A stretch of DNA of 64,000 nt. Origin: Lewinellaceae bacterium. GTDB lineage: Bacteria > Bacteroidota > Bacteroidia > Chitinophagales > Saprospiraceae. A program made the translations under genes and the position numbers. Shown here piece by piece: positions 60,783 through 64,000 of this stretch. The stretch is taken from contig JACJYE010000001.1 of the NCBI GenBank assembly GCA_020636255.1, positions 124,001 to 188,000 of the forward strand, written 5' to 3'. Below the pieces are notes generated by a model, which did no database searches, was not told where the DNA came from, and worked only from the letters and a program-made list of their open reading frames with translations. Position 1 is the first letter of the stretch. Each line of letters opens with the position of its first letter.

Positions 60783-62432
60783 ATGCGGAATAAAAGCTGC
60801 CGGACCTTTTTTTTGCTTTTGTCTCTGACACTTCTTACCGTGGTATCCAAGGCTGCCTCTGAGCGTTACCGTTGTATGTGGCGCGACGACCCAGCCACCA
60901 CCATGACGATAGGCTGGGACCAGGCCTCCGGCAGTGCCCCTTTACTGTATTATGACGAAGTAGACTTCGGCAAGCAGGCTGCTGCTTACCGCTTCAAGCA
61001 ACAGCCCGACCGAATTATCAGTGCCAAGGGTATGAACAACCACTTCGTCCGCCTCTCTGGCCTGAAGCCTAACACCGTATATTACTTCATCATAAAGGAT
61101 AGCGAAGGCGTGAGCCAGCGCATGTCCTTTAAAACGGCGCCCAATACCCCCAATGAGCGGCTCTCTATCATTGCCGGCGGCGACTCCCGCAACAACAGGG
61201 AGGCCCGTCGCGATGCCAACCGCCTGGTCAGTAAACTGCGCCCGCATTTCGTCATTTTCGACGGCGATATGACCGCCGGCGACACCTTCGAGGAATGGCG
61301 GGAATGGTTCGACGACTGGCAGGAAACCATGGGCAGCGACGGGCGGCTGTTCCCCCTTATCGTCGCACGGGGCAACCACGAAGCGGCCAATAGCTCTATC
61401 ACCGAACTGTTCGACGTCAGCAATGCCGATGTCTATTACGCCTTGACCGTCGGCGGCAACCTCTTCCGCATTTATACCCTCAACTCGCTCATCCCTTCGG
61501 GGGGCGCGCAACGCATCTGGCTGGATGGCGACCTGAGCGCCAACCAGGGCGTCACCTGGAAAATGGCGCAGTACCACCACGCCATCCGCCCGCACACCCT
61601 CAGGAAAACGGAAAAAGACGAGCTGTTGCTCAACTGGGCGACGCTATTCTACAAATATCAGGTTAAGCTCGCCCTGGAGTCCGACGCCCACGTAGTGAAG
61701 CTGACCTATCCCATCAGGCCGTCACGTGACCCCGGCAGCGAAGAAGGTTTCATCCGCGATGATGAAGCGGGCACCGTATACATTGGCGAAGGCTGCTGGG
61801 GCGCTCCCCTCCGGGAGGCTAACGACAATAAATCATGGACCCGCGCCAGCGGCAGCTTCAATCAGTTCAAGTGGGTTTTTGTCGACCAGGAAAAGATAGA
61901 GATCAGAACGATCCGCACCGACGGGGCCCGGCAGGTAGCGGAGGTGAGCCACAACGACGTTTTCGAGCCGCCTATAGGGCTGGTCATCTGGAACCCGCCC
62001 GGCGGTGATGTCGTGACGATCCGCAACCGCAATTTCCGTCCGGTAGCCGAGCCGCCTGTAGCTTCACGGCAGGAGCAGCCCTCCACACGCCCCAGCCTGC
62101 CGAATGCCGCAACGGCCGCCGCCGCCCTCCCCCTGGAAGAAGAACCCGAGCCCAACCCTTCGGACCCCAACGATTGGTCCGTCTTTCCCAAACTTGCCCC
62201 CGATGAAAAGGGCAATGTCCTGATCAAATACAACCTGAAACTGGGATGCGATGTGAGCGTGCAGCTCATCAACGCCCAGTGGCGGGAAATGGCCAGGATA
62301 GAGTTCCCACGCCAGCCCGTGGGTGAGGCCACCAAAAGCCTCGACGTGAGCCGCGTACCATCGGGCAAATACCTGCTGGTGGTCAAAGGCAACGGCAAAC
62401 TGGTGCGCCGGTACCAGTTGCTGATAAAGTAA
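60783..62432 (+). CDS. Secreted purple-acid-phosphatase-like metallophosphoesterase
   Basis: 549 residues from the ATG at 60783. Signal peptide up to VVSKAAS. An N-terminal fibronectin-like domain (RLSGLKPNTVYYFIIKD) as in purple acid phosphatases is followed by the calcineurin-type core: GGDSRNN, FDGDMTAGD, ARGNHEAAN, QYHHAIRP and ESDAHVVKL hold the two-metal ligands. A Pro-rich linker (residues 420-455) leads to a C-terminal domain (VSVQLINAQWREMARIEF to RVPSGKYLLVVKGNGKLVRRYQLLIK) resembling a T9SS type A domain. Probably a surface or secreted phosphatase for phosphorus supply. Confidence 0.87.
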   Translation: MRNKSCRTFFLLLSLTLLTVVSKAASERYRCMWRDDPATTMTIGWDQASGSAPLLYYDEVDFGKQAAAYRFKQQPDRIISAKGMNNHFVRLSGLKPNTVYYFIIKDSEGVSQRMSFKTAPNTPNERLSIIAGGDSRNNREARRDANRLVSKLRPHFVIFDGDMTAGDTFEEWREWFDDWQETMGSDGRLFPLIVARGNHEAANSSITELFDVSNADVYYALTVGGNLFRIYTLNSLIPSGGAQRIWLDGDLSANQGVTWKMAQYHHAIRPHTLRKTEKDELLLNWATLFYKYQVKLALESDAHVVKLTYPIRPSRDPGSEEGFIRDDEAGTVYIGEGCWGAPLREANDNKSWTRASGSFNQFKWVFVDQEKIEIRTIRTDGARQVAEVSHNDVFEPPIGLVIWNPPGGDVVTIRNRNFRPVAEPPVASRQEQPSTRPSLPNAATAAAALPLEEEPEPNPSDPNDWSVFPKLAPDEKGNVLIKYNLKLGCDVSVQLINAQWREMARIEFPRQPVGEATKSLDVSRVPSGKYLLVVKGNGKLVRRYQLLIK

Positions 62433-62516
62433 CGGGGCCTTCCTATGGCCCGGGCGCCGGTTTCCCGTATCCGCTCTAGGTAAAGTTTTGTAGCTTTGGG
62501 CAGCAAAACCAGATGT

Positions 62517-63491
62517 ATGGCCCAATCGCTCAGCCTTATTCAGGGGGTTATTGAAAAAGAGTTAAAGGCCTTTGAGGCCAGGTTCCGGGAATCTATGCGC
62601 AGCCCTGTCCCCTTACTGGATAAGATCACTTTTTATATCGTGCGGCGCAAAGGGAAACAGGTGCGCCCTATGTTCGTTTTCCTCTCCGCCAAGTTATGCG
62701 GCGAGATCAGCGACGCTACCTATACCGCAGCTTCGCTGGTGGAACTCCTGCATACCGCTACCCTGGTGCACGACGACGTGGTGGACGATTCTTTTGAACG
62801 CCGCGGCTTTTTCTCTATCAACGCCTTGTGGAAAAACAAGATCGCTGTACTGGTCGGCGATTACCTTTTCGCAAAAGGCATGCTGGTGGCCCTGCGCAGC
62901 AAACAGTACCGGCTCCTGGAGATCGTATCTGATGCAGTACAGGCCATGAGCGAAGGAGAGCTGCTGCAAATAGAAAAAGCCCGCAGGCTCGACATCGAAG
63001 AGGACATCTACTACGAGATCATACGCCAGAAAACGGCGTCCCTGATCGCTTCGGCCTGCAGCGCCGGTGCAGCCTCTACGGCCAATGATGAAAGCCTCGT
63101 AGAACGCATGCGCCTGTTCGGAGAAAAGATAGGCATCGCCTTCCAGATCCGCGACGACCTCTTTGATTTTGGCACCGATGACGTGGGCAAACCGCTGGGC
63201 ATCGACATCAAGGAAAAGAAAATGACGCTGCCCCTCATCTACGCGCTGAAACAGGCGGCTCCTTCCGAACGCCGGCGAATCATCAATATCGTCCGGCGCC
63301 ATAGTGAAAACCCTGAAAAAGTAAGGGAAGTGGTGGAATTTGTCCGCCAGAGCGGCGGGTTGGAATACGCCCGCCAGGCCATGCGCGAATTCCGCAGCCA
63401 GGCCTTCGAACTGCTGGAGCACTTCCCCGACACGCCTGTACGCCAGGCCTTGACCCAGCTGGTCACTTTCGTGACCGACCGGGAACGCTAA
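62517..63491 (+). CDS. Polyprenyl (isoprenoid) diphosphate synthase
   Basis: 324 residues from the ATG at 62517 (MAQSLSLIQGVIEKELKAFE); an upstream TTG also opens the frame. It lengthens isoprenyl diphosphates for quinone or undecaprenyl-type carriers. First Asp-rich motif LVHDDVVDD, second IRDDLFDFG; GKQVRPMFVFLSAKL binds the homoallylic substrate. Similar in length to octaprenyl/solanesyl synthases used for menaquinone. A possible -7 box TAGCTTTG is at 62491-62498. The stop TAA is followed by GAGCTTGTTTGGA. Confidence 0.94.
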   Translation: MAQSLSLIQGVIEKELKAFEARFRESMRSPVPLLDKITFYIVRRKGKQVRPMFVFLSAKLCGEISDATYTAASLVELLHTATLVHDDVVDDSFERRGFFSINALWKNKIAVLVGDYLFAKGMLVALRSKQYRLLEIVSDAVQAMSEGELLQIEKARRLDIEEDIYYEIIRQKTASLIASACSAGAASTANDESLVERMRLFGEKIGIAFQIRDDLFDFGTDDVGKPLGIDIKEKKMTLPLIYALKQAAPSERRRIINIVRRHSENPEKVREVVEFVRQSGGLEYARQAMREFRSQAFELLEHFPDTPVRQALTQLVTFVTDRER

Positions 63492-63504
63492 GAGCTTGTT
63501 TGGA
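63490..63504 (+). repeat. Dispersed repeat end directly behind a stop codon
   Basis: AAGAGCTTGTTTGGA overlaps the last two bases of the polyprenyl synthase TAA and is identical to the start of the piece at 51014. The rest of the element is absent. Confidence 0.6.
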
Positions 63505-63513
63505 ATAGCCTTA

Positions 63514-64000
63514 CTACCCCCTGCTGCCGCCGAACGGCTGCTCATGGGGATACCCCTGCCCTTCGATGGGTTCGACCAGGATGATGCGCTCATCGATGAT
63601 GCCGATAACGCGGATGCCGTCGCCAGGGCGCAGCTCTTTGCCGGCGGTGATCGCTTCCAGTTCATAGGGCGTGCCCCTCATGTCGAGTTGTACTTTGCCA
63701 AAACCATTGCGGTGAGACGGAATGGGCTCGAGCACTTTTCCGGTCTGAAGGAGCAGGCGCTCTTCGTTCCCGTGGCTACGGCGGGGAATGAGCCTCAGGA
63801 GCAGTAAGGCAGCTGCCTTGCCCAGCGCGGCAACAGCCAGGCCGGCAGCGAAGCTGAAGGCCAGCAGCCAGCTCCACCCGAAGCCCTGATGATACAGGAT
63901 GAGCGCTACCCAGCCAAAGGCAGCAAAAAAAACGAGGATAAAACGAGCGTTGAAAATGGGCAGGCGGGGTTTGTCCGGTTCTTCTTCCGCTTCCCTGTCC
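63514..64000 (-). CDS. NfeD-like membrane protein, C-terminal part (runs off right edge)
   Basis: The frame is open from the window edge to a stop at 63514, about 161 residues. It starts with a charged stretch (EAEEEPDKPRLP), then two membrane helices (FILVFFAAFGWVALILYHQGF and WLLAFSFAAGLAVAALG), then a small OB-fold-like domain (GKVLEPIPSHRNGFGKVQLDMRGTPYELEAIT, ELRPGDGIRVIGIIDERIILVEPI). This is the layout of NfeD proteins, partners of stomatin/flotillin-like membrane scaffolds. The N-terminus lies outside the window. Confidence 0.72.
   Translation of the reverse strand, partial: DREAEEEPDKPRLPIFNARFILVFFAAFGWVALILYHQGFGWSWLLAFSFAAGLAVAALGKAAALLLLRLIPRRSHGNEERLLLQTGKVLEPIPSHRNGFGKVQLDMRGTPYELEAITAGKELRPGDGIRVIGIIDERIILVEPIEGQGYPHEQPFGGSRG

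Overview
The window looks like chromosomal DNA of a Bacteroidota bacterium, most likely from the Saprospiria (Lewinella or Haliscomenobacter-like). This placement is inferred from gene content and signals, not from a search. The evidence is: several secreted proteins ending in type IX secretion (T9SS) type A sorting domains; promoters that fit the Bacteroidota pattern (TTG, about 20 bp, TAnnTTTG); the order gcvH-vanZ-tonB; a 51-residue L34; a mitochondrial-type citrate synthase; and a GNAT-nitrilase fusion. GC content is moderately high. I found no rRNA, tRNA or CRISPR array.

Layout. 0-10 kb is core housekeeping: start of rho, serS, a membrane zinc peptidase, frr, rpmH, a TPR protein, tonB, vanZ, gcvH, citrate synthase and a DUF3109 protein. 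10.3-10.7 kb has no gene but carries a promoter, a foldable stretch and a strong terminator (candidate small RNA). 10.7-22.5 kb is catabolic and accessory: fused FtcD, a fused FAD/Fe-S dehydrogenase, a PDZ-alpha/beta hydrolase, a fused 5-oxoprolinase/hydantoinase, a TPR protein and a lipoprotein.

22.5-35.2 kb is the striking region. An FG-GAP protein is followed by a 5.2 kb block holding its own 3' end, a T9SS-sorted beta-propeller-like protein and a large M43 metalloprotease/beta-helix protein. The block occurs twice. The two copies are separated by a truncated IS66 element whose transposase is fused in frame to the second copy of the FG-GAP tail. The copies are almost identical over most of their length but strongly diverged in patches.

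35.3-51.9 kb holds membrane proteins, a VWA protein, a FeeM/LuxI-like acyltransferase behind a perfect 22-bp palindrome and followed by an isoprenylcysteine-methyltransferase-like gene, a small HMA protein, an ECF sigma/anti-sigma pair, two two-component systems, and a group with an AstE-like deacylase, a SET-domain protein and a 2-oxoglutarate oxygenase. 52-64 kb returns to conserved functions: GNAT-nitrilase, PPK2, mtnA, trkA-trkH, low-molecular-weight phosphatase, glyA, purple acid phosphatase, polyprenyl synthase and the end of an NfeD-like gene.

A dispersed repeat with the end AGCTTGTTTGGAGGCC occurs several times. Two copies are complete inverted-repeat elements and others sit directly behind stop codons. 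This repeat family, the IS66-linked duplication and the two promoter-to-terminator units without genes are the main unexplained structures.
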